A stretch of DNA of 64,000 nt from Saxidomus purpurata (lineage: Eukaryota > Mollusca > Bivalvia > Venerida > Veneridae): assembly GCA_022818135.1 (NCBI GenBank), contig JAFMSR010000009.1, positions 13,497,033-13,561,032 on the forward strand, in the 5' to 3' direction. The stretch's first letter is position 1; each line of letters begins with the position of its first letter. Shown here in pieces: positions 11,046 through 23,060 of the stretch. The translations under genes and the position numbers were made by a program. The notes beneath the pieces are model-generated. The model saw only the letters and a program-made list of their open reading frames with translations. It did no database searches and was not told the DNA's origin.

Positions 11046-12479
11046 CAATGAAATAGTAAATGTGAAATTTATTTAAATTTCTACCTGTCATACAATCTTT
11101 GAGACTAGTAAAAAATAATCCTGTAAGTTACGTTCTATATGATGTCCAAACCGAACTAATATTGGACAATTTAATCAAACACAAACTAATTCAGTGCGTC
11201 ACATCACAGAAGTCTTTACCAAGTTCATTCTGCGCTAAAACAAATTCTCAAATAGCTGTTGGTAAAAAAATTGATATGACAGTCTTATACAATAAGAACA
11301 ACATATATGATCGCCTGGTATGTCTTGTATGTAAATGCAATGTCTTATTCTGAAGGAAGTAATGTCAGCGGATTCTTCTAATAACAATTCGATTGGCATT
11401 TATATGACAACTCTTGAACGTAAAGGTAAACTTTAAAGTATAATTATGAGGCCGATATTTGGATATCAGTTTAAACATGTATTTGGTTGAAGTCTTTTAG
11501 AGAATCATTAACAAAGGTAAATACAAGGACATTTTAATAAGATGAAAACTAGAAAACGAGTCATTTGTAGGTTTTTGCTGCCTTGAATCCGTTTTGGAGA
11601 GCACTATTATATCTTACACCAATCTTCATGCTAACAAAATGAAATGCCAACGTATTTCTTATTATTTCCGTGATGACTTTCCTCATTAAAGTACAACACT
11701 TTGTACTGCTTTGACTTCAAATATAATATTATATTGGAAAAGGTCTTTCTTCAGAATGAAATAGTACGTTGCAGACTAATTGGGGTGGGTGGTTGCATTC
11801 AGTGCCGATCTCAAACACATTCTCCAACATATCTGACTATATAACAAAGCTGAATTTATATCACTTTCCTCTTTTATTATAGCATTTCACAGAATACATT
11901 AGATCATACTTTGAGATGAAACGTTCCTTATTATGTGTGATTTAAGTTCCTGGTTGAATGCTGGTAGCCGCTGTGTTTGAAATACATACCGGGTACCCTA
12001 CAAATGCACACCAAAACACATGTCTTTGACAGCAAGCTGTATAGTTAACTATATTTCCTTAAAAAATAACATTTTCATATTACGTATGCAAAATATGTTT
12101 AAACGACGTCACATTCTGAGCTTTGTTACAGTATCAATGCTTCCGTTCAAACCAAAAGAAAGCAGTGATGAGAAGTGAAACATTTTGAGTTCACTTAATG
12201 AAAACAAGGCTGCAGTTATAAATCCTTCCTATAGATAAGCCGTGTAATGTTTAACTTCAGCAATTAATGGTTGACATCTCTTTCCAGTATTTATATGCGC
12301 ATTTAAATGGTAGCTATATATCTCGAACAAATTGCGATAAGAACTGTATCAAATGCACATAATTTTAAAGAAACAGTAAAATTCTTGACAGAGGTAAAAG
12401 TGAAAACTGACAGTTGATTAAATAAAACTAGTCGTATTATGTTGTAAAATTTGAAAGTTTTAAAATAAGATTTATCCTC
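11046..12479. other. No gene seen
   Basis: About 1.4 kb, AT-rich, only short frames without domains. It leads into the C1q exon 1 remnant at 12480; the last bases (from about 12430) parallel the start of the window, so they are inherited C1q upstream sequence. Confidence 0.5.
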
Positions 12480-12830
12480 ATTTTTGACAGCTTACATCTT
12501 AGAGGTTGGCTAGATAAATGTTCATCCCGATGACGCTGCAAATGACGTCAAACCTGAATTCTTCCCGGGCACTTCAATTATTCGCGCGCTAATATAGCGT
12601 GTAGAGATCATGGAAGCCCACGAGAGTCATGCGCAAGACTTTGTTGAGTTGAAACAAGAATTTGCCAATCAAAAGAATGTGGTGGCAGCCTTACACCAAG
12701 AAATTTTCAAACATGACCGCTTGATATAGACTTATGCAACGCTTTCTGCTTCATGAAGCGATTCCAGTGGCTATTCAAAAAAAGAATAAAGCCGACGCTG
12801 ATTTGACAATAAAGTAAAGGTAGGCCTAAT
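12480..12830 (+). pseudogene. C1q-domain gene exon 1 remnant (coiled coil), broken
   Basis: A longer sister of 58-290. It reads DDAANDVKPEFF, then SIIRALI stop, then HESHAQDFVELKQEFANQKN, then QEIFKHDRLI stop, and a frameshifted tail like the end of exon 1 at 35161. The TAG after IIRALI is shared with 58-290, so the lesion predates that duplication. The donor position reads aataaagtaaagg rather than a clean AAAG|GTAA. Confidence 0.7.
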
Positions 12831-13017
12831 AATGAAATCATCATTACCAATACACCAGATGGGATTTAGTTACTATCTGTTTATAATGAGAAGAATTAAC
12901 ATTATATTTATGAGAACACGATTCACGAAGTACGACATAGTAAACCTAGAACGTGTTCTATATATATTTAAAGTGTATTATTGTATTCCATCTTTATATA
13001 TACTTTAGAAGGAAACA

Positions 13018-13430
13018 AAATACGGAAACAATGTGTCGTAATGGTTGCATTCAGCACTGATATTACCAGCAGTATACAACATATTGGTGCCCACCAGAAC
13101 ATAGTTTTTGATCATGCGGAGACCAACATCGGAAACGGTTAAAACTCTCATCACGGCTCCTATTTCTGGTACCTACGTCTTCTATGCTTAGCGTACAACA
13201 ATCGCGAAATATGGTGTCAACTTGTTGTAAATGGTAAAAATGTAGCAATGATGTATGCACATGGAACGGAAAGTCACCATGATCAAGGAGGTCAAGTTGT
13301 CACCGTTCGAGGGGACGACGTCGCCATCACAATTGCAATCGCTGATGATGCCATTTACGGAGACATAAAAACTACTTGAAATTTTCCTTCTACGGTTAGA
13401 CTTTCAACTATCTGGTTCCATCGTCGGATG
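13018..13430 (+). pseudogene. C1q-domain exon 2, heavily decayed
   Basis: Homologous to the intact exon at 4629. IQHIGAHQNIVFDHAETNIGNG is followed by a TAA, a deletion in the FTAPV region and several frameshifts. The tail repeats DDAIYGDI. Its second half is duplicated at 14100-14290. Non-functional. Confidence 0.75.
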
Positions 13431-13744
13431 AATGGAATAAGCTAGTATTTTGTACTCAGTGGTATTTAAATAAACTTATTCAAGTTAACATGATGTTTTT
13501 TGTCACAGGTTCTAAAATACATGTACATTTCCAAGACCTCAGCAGATTCTTGCAAGTAAACATACTGACAGTATAAGAGCTTGGGAGTCCTATACTAATG
13601 GACACCTGCATCTCAGACTAATCGGTTGTAAAATTGACTGACTTACAATTGTGGATATCAGTGATAATAACTTGTTTTCATTATTTTGTGTTCTTTTTAA
13701 GTGTTATACTGTCTTTTACAGAAAAAAAAACTGTTTATTGACCG

Positions 13745-14100
13745 CTGACACGCTGCACGCGACACGTCATCTTGATGTGCTAGACATGTGTGCCTAGTTA
13801 TTTTAAAATCCTTCAATGCATGACAAAGTTACAGTCCGGACACGAATGTGTGCATATATAGAGGATTCCATAACCTTCATACTCCAAGTGTGACCTTTAC
13901 CTTTGATGTAGGGATGTGGGTCTTGCACGCGACACGTCGTCTTGATGTGCTAGACATGTGTGCCAAGTTATTTTAAAATCCTTCAATGCATGACAGAGTT
14001 ACCGTCCGGACACGAATTTGTAAGTGGGGACGCACAGACGGACGGACAGACGGACAGACGGACGGTGCGATTTTAATATGCCACCCTTCGGGGGCATAAA
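13745..14100. repeat. Dispersed repeat, 120-bp units with GACGGAC tail, copy 2
   Basis: Two units each with gcgacacgtc.tcttgatgtgc and aaaatccttcaatgcatgac, then cggacggacagacggac and atgccacccttcgggggc. Same family as 3650-4280. Confidence 0.7.
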
Positions 14101-14590
14101 AATGTAGCAATGATGTATGCACATGGAACGGAAGTCACCATGATCAAGGAGGTCAAGTTGTCATCGTACGAGGGGACGACGTCGCCATCCAAATTGTAAT
14201 CGCTGATGATGCCATTTACGGAGACATAACTATCTACTCGACATTTTCCTTCTTCAGTTAGACTTTCAACTATCTGGTTCCATCGTCGGATGAATGGAAT
14301 AAGCTAGTATTTTGTACTCAGTGGTATTTAAATAAACTAATTCAAGTTAACATGGTGTTTTTGTCACAAGTTCTAACAGTTAACATGATGTTTTTGTCAC
14401 AGGTTTTAACATACATTTCCAAGACCTCAGCAGATTTCTTGCAAGTAAACATACTGACAGTATAAGAGCTTGGGAGTCCTATACTAATGAACACCTGCAT
14501 CTCAGACTAATCGGTTGTAAAATTGACTGACTTACAATTGTGGATATTAGTGATAATAACTTGTTATCATTATTTTGAGAGAGACTTCGG
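14100..14590 (+). pseudogene. Duplicated 3' half of decayed C1q exon 2 and its downstream flank
   Basis: From aaaatgtagcaatgatgtatg on it repeats 13239-13680 with small changes, including catcgtcggatgaatgg and tataagagcttgggagtcc. The repeat at 13745-14100 sits exactly between the two copies, so a tandem duplication or repeat-mediated event made it. No open C1q frame. Confidence 0.75.
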
Positions 14591-15000
14591 ATGGCATATA
14601 AAAATTGGCTCGTCTGTCTGTCCGTCCGTCCATCTGTCCGTCCCCACTTCTTTGTCTGATGCATATCTCAAAAGTATAAAAAGGAATTGGACATGAAACT
14701 TCATACAATGATAGAGCACTAATAAGGAAAGTACACTGCCCTAAAAACATAAGTCTGTACATTGCCTATTTCTTTAATTATGCCTGTTTGTTACATTTTC
14801 TGATCCTGAGCAAAACTCAAAAAGTACTGAAGGAAATTCCTTCAAATTGCACGGTCACAAACTGTGAGACACCACTTCAGGGGTATTCCTCAATTACGAG
14901 TGTCAGCTGAAATAAATGCATAAGCAATGGTTACATGTGTAAATACTGTCTATATAACAATTACTTCTTTTCCTCAAATAATTCACCAAGCTTCCTTTAC
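14575..15000. repeat. Dispersed repeat (second copy of 285-440) plus GTCCGTCC run
   Basis: Begins with ttcggatggcatataaaaat and ctgtctgtccgtccgtcc, continues as the element at 285-440, then runs as far as atgtgtaaata. No protein signal. Confidence 0.55.
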
Positions 15001-15084
15001 CATCAGTGTAGTCAAACATGCTAAACATGTTTTGATTCAGAGTCAAGCGTCTTTACCAATTTATTAACTTCCCAGTTTTAAACA

Positions 15085-16518
15085 TGTATTAAGTGAATGG
15101 GTTATTTTTTAACAAATCTACCCCTACTATCCAAGAGATCTACACGACTTCAATAAGCAGCCTTGAGGCGGGGAATGAGCTTTTATCATTGAAAAGCCTT
15201 AAAGTGTTGTACTGTCTTTTACAGAAAAAAACTGTTTATTGACCGTTGAAACGAGATGTTTAAACATTGAAATTTTGACGCAAGTCAGATGTCACAACCC
15301 ATTTGCTCTTTTGTAAATAGCGACAGAATAGTTTCCTTTGCAACGGGGTTATACGTTATACCTTATGGTGAAAGAAATATAACATAAAACATTAAGCACA
15401 TTCCTAAATTCGTTCAAAATAAGTTAAATAATACTGGCATGATCAAGCAGCTCCGCATTCCGGGAATAATTCAATTACGAAAGACTGAAGTAGTCTGCTT
15501 CGAGCAAGAAAAGTCATTTAAAATATCTCTTCTATAAACAATTAGTCTATAACTACTTGATAACGTCAAGGCTTAGGATCAAAATGAAATAATCTTAGAT
15601 AAATCGACGATAATCTGTTCCGTCTGGTAATTTTTTTAATCTGCTTTCATTACAAAATGTCACGCGGTCTGGTTAGGTTAGGCCTGGTTTAGACAGAAAG
15701 TGTTTGTTCAAATCTATTTGTGGAAAATATACCCAAAGTGTGGTGATTATATAACTCACTCTATTTGTAGACATATCAGCAGCAAGCTACTAGATATGTC
15801 TTTTGAGATACTATTACAAGTATTGTCATTACGATATTGTTTTTTTTTTCTTATTCTGGTATATATTTTCCTTTTTGATTAATGACTATCTTTTCAAATA
15901 AACTACTTACTTGCATACTATTGTCTGCATGAACCCCGACTGTTCAAATAAAGCCATTGCAGCATACAATATCGTATCACAAGAAAGCTTTGGTATGATT
16001 CTGACATCATTTTCGAAAAGTAAAGGCTTTTGAAATGTTAGGCTGTACATATTGAACCAAACCGATAAAAGAAGAAACGCCTTTAGATGTTCATTTCATG
16101 TAATCTACGAAAGTTATAAAACCGTAAAATAATTACCATTGTAATTGAATAAGCTATGACGCGAAGTAAATGCTCAATCGGACTACTCAATTAAATTAAA
16201 ATACGTATACTAGACATTCGATCAATCGCGTCGAGTGCCACAGTCAACAAAACAATGGGATTCGTTCAATTTAACAAAGATGATAATATCAACTAAGACA
16301 GATAAGTAAATAAAGTATCATTTATAGATTTTAACATGCTTATCTTTCTCCTTGGAGATTCTTTTCTCCAGGTTGATATTATACCTAGACAAATTGTCTT
16401 TAAACAGTATAACAAGTTTACATCTGCACCAAAGCCACATTCTTTATGATGTATCAAATGACAAACACAAGTCTGACGTCATCTTCTTGTATAGATCTCA
16501 CCTTCTGTCTTCCTTCAG
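15085..16518. repeat. Segmental duplication, copy 2 (partner 590-1590)
   Basis: The same blocks in the same order as 590-1590, with insertions around 15255-15370 and 15900-16260. It ends in the acceptor ccttctgtcttccttcag (to 16518) of the broken exon 2 at 16519. Confidence 0.75.
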
Positions 16519-16726
16519 AATTCGGCGCAGTGAGAATGAGGTGACTGTTGCATTTACTGTTGGTCTTACACACAGGATCCAGCATATGAACGCCCACCAG
16601 GATATAGTATGTGATCATGTAGAGACGAATATCGGAAACGGCTACGATTTTAATCACGTTGTTTTCATGGCACGTGTAGCTAATATCTGCGTTTTCTTTA
16701 TATCCATCTAAGCGGACAGCGATTGT
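16519..16726 (+). pseudogene. C1q-domain exon 2, 3' half deleted
   Basis: After the acceptor it reads RRSENEVTVAFTVGLTHRI and DHVETNIGNGYDFNHVVF, then FISI and TAA. From about 16727 the sequence jumps to tattcaggaggtgcgaaag, which in the sister at 46728 lies well downstream of the exon, so the second half of the domain is deleted. The copy at 46728 is its closest relative (both have MNAHQDIVCDHVETNIGNGYD-type text). Confidence 0.8.
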
Positions 16727-16849
16727 ATTCAGGAGGTGCGAAAGTTGGATTTGATTTCTTTATGTTAATAATCATGTAACAAGTCAGCCTTAACTGTGTC
16801 AATTGACCAATAAATACTTCCCATCACTAATAGGTCACACAAACAGCAA

Positions 16850-17430
16850 ATGACATTTTATTAGTGACAAATACATTGTTTTCCACAGAAGAGAGATTCG
16901 AAAGTGATTTATCAAGCTTCCTTCATCATCAAGCTCTCAGTTGAATGGCAGGCATTGCAGTTGGATGACGTGCGGCCAAACACGATGTTTTGAATGACTC
17001 ATTGCCTGTCACAACAGTCCCTTCGTATACAAAAGCTCCATAAATGCGGTTAAATTCTTCATATTCAAATGAATCCTTAAACCTTTCGATTTTTATTACA
17101 GGATTAGATTCTGTTACCGAAGGTCGGTGCTAAATGATATTTGAGATTTTCATTAAACCTTTTTGTCTTATTTGCGCACTAGATTTAGTACCGCAATATT
17201 TGGTGTCTGAAACAGATTTTTACGTTCACTCGATTTACCGTAAATCTAAATTATAACGTCAGCGGTTTTAACAAGGTTTAAGAAGTATATGAGAGTACAT
17301 CGCTACGAAATTGATTTCCAACGTACTGAATCTCTGATAAGGCATGTGTCGCATAAACTCAATTTGGCATCTCCTATAAGAAAAGAAAAGTATACCGTTT
17401 ATATAATTTACTTAAAGAATAGTTTGTTAA
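16850..17430. repeat. C1q intergenic spacer, copy 2
   Basis: Matches 2240-2800 and 47385-47820. It leads directly to the ATG of the exon 1 copy at 17431. Confidence 0.7.
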
Positions 17431-17460
17431 ATGTGTGACAGTTTAACAATGAAATGTGTT

Positions 17461-17733
17461 TTAAGCTCCCCAGTGGTGTTTTTGCCACTGACCGTTCCAA
17501 GGCGGTGCCCCACTGTGTTCCTTTAATTGTTCGTTTTGTCCTCGTGTGTTTGCTTTGTATGCTGGTGTGTGTTGGTGGTGTATATGTGTGTGTGTACATG
17601 ATTGTGTGTGTGTGTCGTGTGTGTGTGCGTGTGTGTGTGTTGGTGGTGTGCACTTCTGGGTGCTGTGGGGCTCGTTTTGGGGAGGCTGCGTTTTTGGTAC
17701 GTGGCATTCCGTTTGATATTATTTTTGTTTTTT
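17461..17733 (+). mobile_element. Penelope-like element 3' fragment inside a signal-peptide exon
   Basis: Runs from ttaagctccccagtggtg to gatattatttttgttttt, i.e. only the last ~270 bases of the element, with a short interrupted TG run. Flanking exon halves join as ATGAAATGTGTTTT and TTGGTTGTTGCCTGG. The left junction shares gttt/ttaagc microhomology. Confidence 0.85.
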
Positions 17734-18080
17734 TGGTTGTTGCCTGGCTTACAACCTTGGAGGCTACCCAAATAAATCCTTTTTTCAAGTGACACCGTAA
17801 ATGACATCCATACTGAGCTAAAACTGGACAGTTCATTCATTCGAGAGCTAGTTCAACGCGTTGAGTTCCTCGAAGCATGTGACAGAAGTCATACGCACGA
17901 AATAAATTGACTAAAACTGCCAAACAGAAGAATGCGGTGAAAGCCTTACAGAAGAAGAACGACAAACAAGACCGCCTGATATCTAGACTGATGCAACATT
18001 TACTCTTACGAGGAGGAATATCAACGGCTCCTCCAAGTGAAGACGAAGCAGTCGCTGACAGGATGACTATTGAGAGTAAA

Positions 18081-18296
18081 AAAACAAAAATAATATCAAA
18101 CAGGGAATTCCACGTACCAAAAACGCAGCCTCCCCAAAACGAGCCCCACAGCACCCAGAAGTGCACACCACCAACACACACACGACACACACACACACAC
18201 AATCATGTACACACACATATACACTACCAACACACACTAGCATACAAAGCAAACACACGAGGACAAAACGAACAATTAAAGGAACACAGTGGGGCA
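18081..18296 (-). mobile_element. Penelope-like element 3' fragment with 6-bp target duplication
   Basis: The minus-orientation tail (aaaacaaaaataatatcaaac) to cacagtggggc. It is flanked by agtaaa at 18075-18080 and 18297-18302. The empty site is visible in the sister exon at 23741-23750 (gagtaaaggt). Confidence 0.9.
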
Positions 18297-18624
18297 AGTA
18301 AAGGTTAATATTGAATAGCATTATTGATTTATTTACAGACTGTAAAAAAACAATTTAGCAGAGATGGTCACAACTAAAACAAAACAAAAGTATCGGTTAC
18401 ACCGACGAATGCTCCCTAAAGCAAGTGTTTTCGAATTAACAGCACACATGTTCGATTCTTAAGTTGAAAACTTGAAACAAGTTTCAATTCATGTGCATGA
18501 AAATTGTAGAGGCTACATTACATGCAAGAAAAATGAATAGGGACGTTATTCAATCAAAGGTCCAGATAAAGTAATTTTTTTAACACTGCACTTCCTTTCA
18601 ATAACCTTTGTTTTGTTAACTATT

Positions 18625-19220
18625 AAAACTGCTCCCTCTCATATTTTGGGGGGAAAAAGGGTCTCTTCGAACTGTCTGAAATAAACATATTTTAGAACGA
18701 ATCATCAAATAAAAAGGTTCTAGTATAAATTCCTGTGAAGTATTTCTATATTTGTTTTAGTTTTACGTTACCAAATTATAAATCGTTGCAAACGCTGTTA
18801 AAATTCCAAGATGAACTGGTTAGAAACCCAGAGGTAGTCTCGCCTGTATCGGTGCTATACACTGGGCACGTAGAAAAGAACCAAGGGGTTTATTCGTAAA
18901 AGAGCTAGGGTCTGGTACCCGTATTCCCTTGTATCTGCTTCTGTCTCTAAAATAAAGGACCACAATGGAAATAAGAGCTTGCTCTTTCTTGTGTTATCCT
19001 TGGTACTTCGTACTGAAATAAATACATACATACAATACAAAATAAACATATAGTGTAACGGTGCCGTCAAACCAAGCTCACCAACATTTTTAACAGATTT
19101 ATCCAAAATGCTATGTAGATATGTACTTGTATTGTTGATTCTAGCCATTACTTTTACATTTCATGTATATCAGTTTTGAAAAAAATAATTTTAAACGGGA
19201 AACTTTGAACGAGCAGCTTT
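18625..19220. mobile_element. MITE, GCTGCTCG family, copy 2, with nested insertion
   Basis: Ends aaaactgctccctctc and gaacgagcagcttt with interior motifs as in 10693-11045. It is longer because a 220-bp piece (about 18815-19040) is nested in it. Confidence 0.7.
18815..19040 (+). mobile_element. SINE or LINE 3' end with (ACAT)n-type tail, nested in MITE
   Basis: The piece from gaactggttagaaaccc to the tail aaataaatacatacatac interrupts MITE homology between gttaaaattcc and ataaacatatagtgtaacgg. A short tandem tail at its 3' end suggests a retroposed element. Class not identified. Confidence 0.5.
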
Positions 19221-19580
19221 AAAATGCTTGCTCTCAGTTACCGTTGAAAAAAATATTTTTCAAAATAATTGACATTCTTATTCATTAATATAAAACTAAA
19301 GGCTAGGAAAAAAAATAGGCAAAAATCTAGGTAGGAATTTCGCAAAAATCGATTGAAAAGTTCGGTTACACGGCACCGCTACACTATATGTTTATATTGA
19401 AATTTCAAAAGCGTTTGCAACGCTTTTGAATTTGGTAGCGATTTTTTTTTAATTTAGAGATATACGTGACATGAATTTATACTGGAGCCTTTTTATATCA
19501 CCGTATGTTCTAAAATACGTTATTTACATACAGTTTGAAAAACTTTATTTTTTACCAAAATCTGAGAGCGGGCAGCTTTA
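19221..19580. mobile_element. MITE, GCTGCTCG family, copy 3, reversed
   Basis: Directly abuts copy 2 tail to tail. It contains ggttacacggcaccgctacac (reverse of gtgtagcggtgccgt) and ends gagagcgggcagcttta. No coding capacity. Confidence 0.65.
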
Positions 19581-20655
19581 AGTCGCATAGTTATCGAGCT
19601 ATGATCCCTATATGCAAAATTTCTAATGATAAAGGAGGATAACTCAAACTGAGGCAAAGAAAAGGTTAGTTTATTATACTCTGCAATTCTTTGTAATGCC
19701 TTCTATCAAATGTGCCCTTTATAAAATAAAAAACCACTCCCGTTGATAATGTTTAGTTATGTTCCTGAATAACATCATTATACAATATAAACGCGAGTAA
19801 TTCATAAATGGGGCATAGTTCTTAGATAAAACAAGAGCTGTCTCCCATTAGTGACGAATGCCCCCAAAACGGTGTCTTGACCAGGTACTTGCGCACAACA
19901 CTTTATCTCCATGTGCTGAACATGTTTTCAAATTCATTTTAAAATCATTCAATGTTTAACATAGTTACAATCCGGACATGAACATGTGAATATACACAGG
20001 ATTCTAAAACGTTTGACCTCTAAGTCTGACCTTGACCTTCATGGTAAGGACGCGGGACTTGCGCGTGACGTGTCATCTCTATGTGCTCAAAACTTGTGTC
20101 ATGTAATTTTAAAATCCTCCATTGAATTACAAAGTTACCATGTTAGATGATCCCATTACCTTTTAAGTGTGACATTGACCTTTGAGGAATGGTATTGGGT
20201 CTTCGCGCGACACATCGTCTTGATGTGCTGAACATTTGTGCCAAGTTATTTTAAAATCCTTCGATGCATAACAAAGTTACAGTCCGGACACGAATGTGTG
20301 CATATATACAGGAGTCCATTACCTTAAAACTCTAAGTAAGACCTTGATTTTTGAGGTAGGGACGTGGAACTTGCACACGACAAATTTTCTTGATGTGCTG
20401 ATCATTTGTTTCAAGTTATTTTTAAATCCTTCAATACATGACAAAGTAACAGTCAGGACATGAATATGTGCACATATACTGGATTTCATTATCTTTAAAC
20501 TCAAAGTGTGTCCCTGATACGAAACAAATGGAAGGACGGACACACGGGCGGACGCACGGACAATCAGACGGATGTACAGATGGACATACAGACGGACGTA
20601 CGACGGACGCCGGACGGAATGCGATCCTAATAGCTCAATCTGGCACTTTGTGCCA
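19581..20655. repeat. Dispersed repeat, 120-bp units with GACGGAC tail, long copy
   Basis: Preceded by gataaaggaggataactcaaac-type text. From acaagagctgtctcc it has about five internal units (gacctctaagt.tgacc..gac; aaaatcctt.aatg; acaaagttacagtcc), a tail gacggacacacgggcggacg and the closing stem agctcaatctggcactttgtgccaggtgagctaa, in which tggcac and gtgcca pair. Confidence 0.7.
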
Positions 20656-23060
20656 GGTGAGCTAACAAAACCAAACTGGAAGAAATGTGACAAGGACTAG
20701 TATAGAAGCACAATAAGAGATCATGTGAATACAATCATCAGTCATTCTACAGAGGACAGTTTGTGTAATTTAACAAAAACTCTACATAAAGCAAGATGTA
20801 GGTCCATGCCTAACTACAGAAAAGTTAATTCACTTAAAACAGTTGGTAAAAGCATATGAAATAGAAAAACAAGCTCATCTATGAAAGAATGAAAGAAATT
20901 ATATAAAAGATGGAAAGACTCCGGGCGAAAATGTGAAATAACAAAACTACAACTCAAGCAAGAAAAGAGAAATCTCCGTAGTTTACAAAATCAGGCACAT
21001 GCTAACTCTAAGAGGAAATACGTACAACGGCTTATGGATGCCTCAGAAATCGAAAAGAAATGGAAACACAAGCCAAAATACCGATACTTTAATGGTGAAT
21101 AATCTTGAAATATCAAATCATGGCGAAATACTGACTGCTTGGAAGAATCATTATAAAGAACTGGCGACGCCCACAGCTGCTGCTAGTGACATTTTTATGA
21201 GCAGGATGTATCAACAGAGATGAAAGGAGGAATTCTGACACCAGTACACAAAAAAGGCAAAGATAAGACAAGCACAGGAAATTACAGAGGCATTATAGTC
21301 ACAGATACGATAATATTATGAAAATTCTGGAAAGCATACTAAAAGAAAGAATTGACAAAATATTTGATATTCAACATAACCCTCTCCAAAGAGGCTTCAC
21401 CTCTAAAAGTTCATTAATAAATGCTGCTTACATAATATCAGAAGCAATATCAAATGCAAGCCAGTCGGAAAACTTAATTATGGCTAGCCTCGATGCTCAA
21501 AAGGCATTCGATACAGTTGACCATGGCGTGCTGTTCAATAAACTATACCATCAAGGCATCAATGATCACGTGTGGATACTATTAAGAAATCTTTACAGAA
21601 ACGCTAATATCAGAGTGAAGTGGAATGGAAAACTCTCAGAAGATTTCACCATGCTACAGGGTACCAAGCAAGGGGCAAAATTGTCAACGACCTTGTATAA
21701 ATGCTACAATAACAGCACACTTGACTGTCTAGTAAAAAGTAACCTAGGGGCATACATACGAAACATCCCAGTTATGGCACCGACATGTGCAGATGACATC
21801 GCACTCCTAGCTAACTCACAGGAAAACCTGCAATCCATGCTTAATATAGTAGAATTCTGTCCCAAGAAGAACAAGGTTACCATCAATCCCGAGAAGACAG
21901 AAATTTTACCAATTAAAGTAAAGCATCTGGACCCAGTGTTCTTAAATGGAAAAGAAATTAACCAAACAAATAGTCTTAAACATCTCGGTATAGTAAGAAC
22001 TTCCAAAAAACCTTAAACACAGAAGATCGGTTAAAAATAGCACGGCAAACTATCTACGCACTATGAGGACCTGGACTTCATGCCAGAAGAGGTCTGTCTC
22101 CAAAAGTGGCAGTCAAACTTTGGAAAACATATGTACTACCAAGATCACTGTATGGAATTGAAGTCTTGCAAAACAGAAAAACTGACATCGAAAAGTTAGA
22201 GAAACAACAACGACAAATGCTCAAGCATATCCAGGGACTCCCTGAAAGAACCGCAACAGTAGGAGTACACATTCTCTTGGGTACAGAACCAATTGAATCG
22301 ATCATAGACAAAAATAATTGTGCAAAGTCCTATCTCGGCAGCTAGTAATGTCTAAACCAACTGACCGGTCATCGCATCAAACATCAAGGATACCCTGCAT
22401 AAGTACTCTCTACCAAGTGCTAGGTCCTTAATTAACAATCCGGTGAACAAACCTAGATGGAAACAGATGGTGGACAAAGCTGTCTCCAACTATTGGTACC
22501 TCGAATGAGTTACTCAACTACAAGAAAAATCCACATTAAAATGCCTACAAATACAAGACAGTCCAATACAGAAAGTACACAATATATGGAATGCAGTACA
22601 GCCGTATTAGCATGATGTAAAACAAGCAGAAGTCAAGGCAAGATTAGTCACAGCCTCAGGGACCTATATCCTACAGACAAATGCTGCAAAATTCAATCAA
22701 GCAGAAATATCCGGTAGATGCCAATTATGTAAAAAAAGCAGATGAAAATCTACAGCATTTCCTTCTGGACTGTCATGAACTCCAGTCCTCAATAACTAAA
22801 GGGAAACAGCTCCCCAAGGCCACACTGGATAAGATTCACCCAGAGGGCTATAGTAAAGTGAAAGAACCTATAAAAATGCTTCAGGTAATCTTGGATTGCA
22901 CTCACAAAGATATCGATGGATTTGCCTAAAAGAAAAAGATCTACATGATATAGAAAGAGCTACACAAGCCTACTGCTTCCACCTACACAACCAAAGAGTG
23001 CTCAAACTTACAACTAGCTCAAATAGTTAAACCCCTATAATTTATAATTTATATTTTATA
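20656..23060 (+). mobile_element. Non-LTR retrotransposon (LINE, Jockey-superfamily-like), truncated and broken
   Basis: The order is that of a LINE ORF2 lacking its N-terminal endonuclease: a linker (NWKKCDKD, STIRDHVN), then VHKKGKDKTSTGNYRG, the reverse transcriptase, then a LYGIEVLQN/LPERTATV segment and a C-terminal CxxC...HFLLDC motif near 22710-22780. Several frameshifts and stops. The 3' AT-rich tail runs towards about 23350, next to the C1q exon at 23382. The left end abuts the dispersed repeat. Confidence 0.85.
21223..22345 (+). pseudogene. LINE reverse transcriptase, frameshifted
   Basis: Reverse transcription of the element's own RNA is the family role. The longest frame, 21318-22016 (232 residues), holds MASLDAQKAFDTVDH (RT motif A with its Asp), LQGTKQGAKLSTTLY (motif B; G..QGA.LS) and APTCADDIALLA (motif C; ADD at 21789-21797, with Cys where Tyr or Phe is usual). 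It is preceded by ILTPVHKKGKDKTSTGNYRG in another frame (21223-21320) and followed by SLKHLGI, then a stop at 22014, a frameshift and LYGIEVLQNRKTDIEKLEKQQ (to 22345). At least three lesions, so dead. Confidence 0.85.

Larger units (their letters stand above)
17431..18302 (+). pseudogene. C1q-domain gene exon 1, split by two Penelope-like insertions
   Basis: The ATG at 17431 opens MCDSLTMKCVL and is cut at about 17460 by a 273-bp Penelope-like 3' fragment. The exon resumes at about 17734 as VAWLTTLEATQINPFF, then the coiled coil with SSFIRELVQRVEFLEA, QKNAVKALQKKNDKQDRLISRLMQHLL and GISTAPPSEDEAVAD. A small deletion and a TGA at about 17907 also break the coil. At 18080, at the splice donor, a second piece of the same retroelement is inserted in the opposite orientation with a perfect 6-bp duplication (agtaaa, 18075-18080 and 18297-18302). 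Without the insertions it is very close to the open exon at 23382. Confidence 0.85.

Noticed and set aside
17408..18321. Several frames of 84-142 residues on both strands
   Set aside because: They are chimaeras of the Penelope-like 3' untranslated region and C1q exon pieces, not genes.
21704..22006. Minus-strand frame antisense to the LINE reverse transcriptase
   Set aside because: Shadow of the reverse-transcriptase reading on the other strand.
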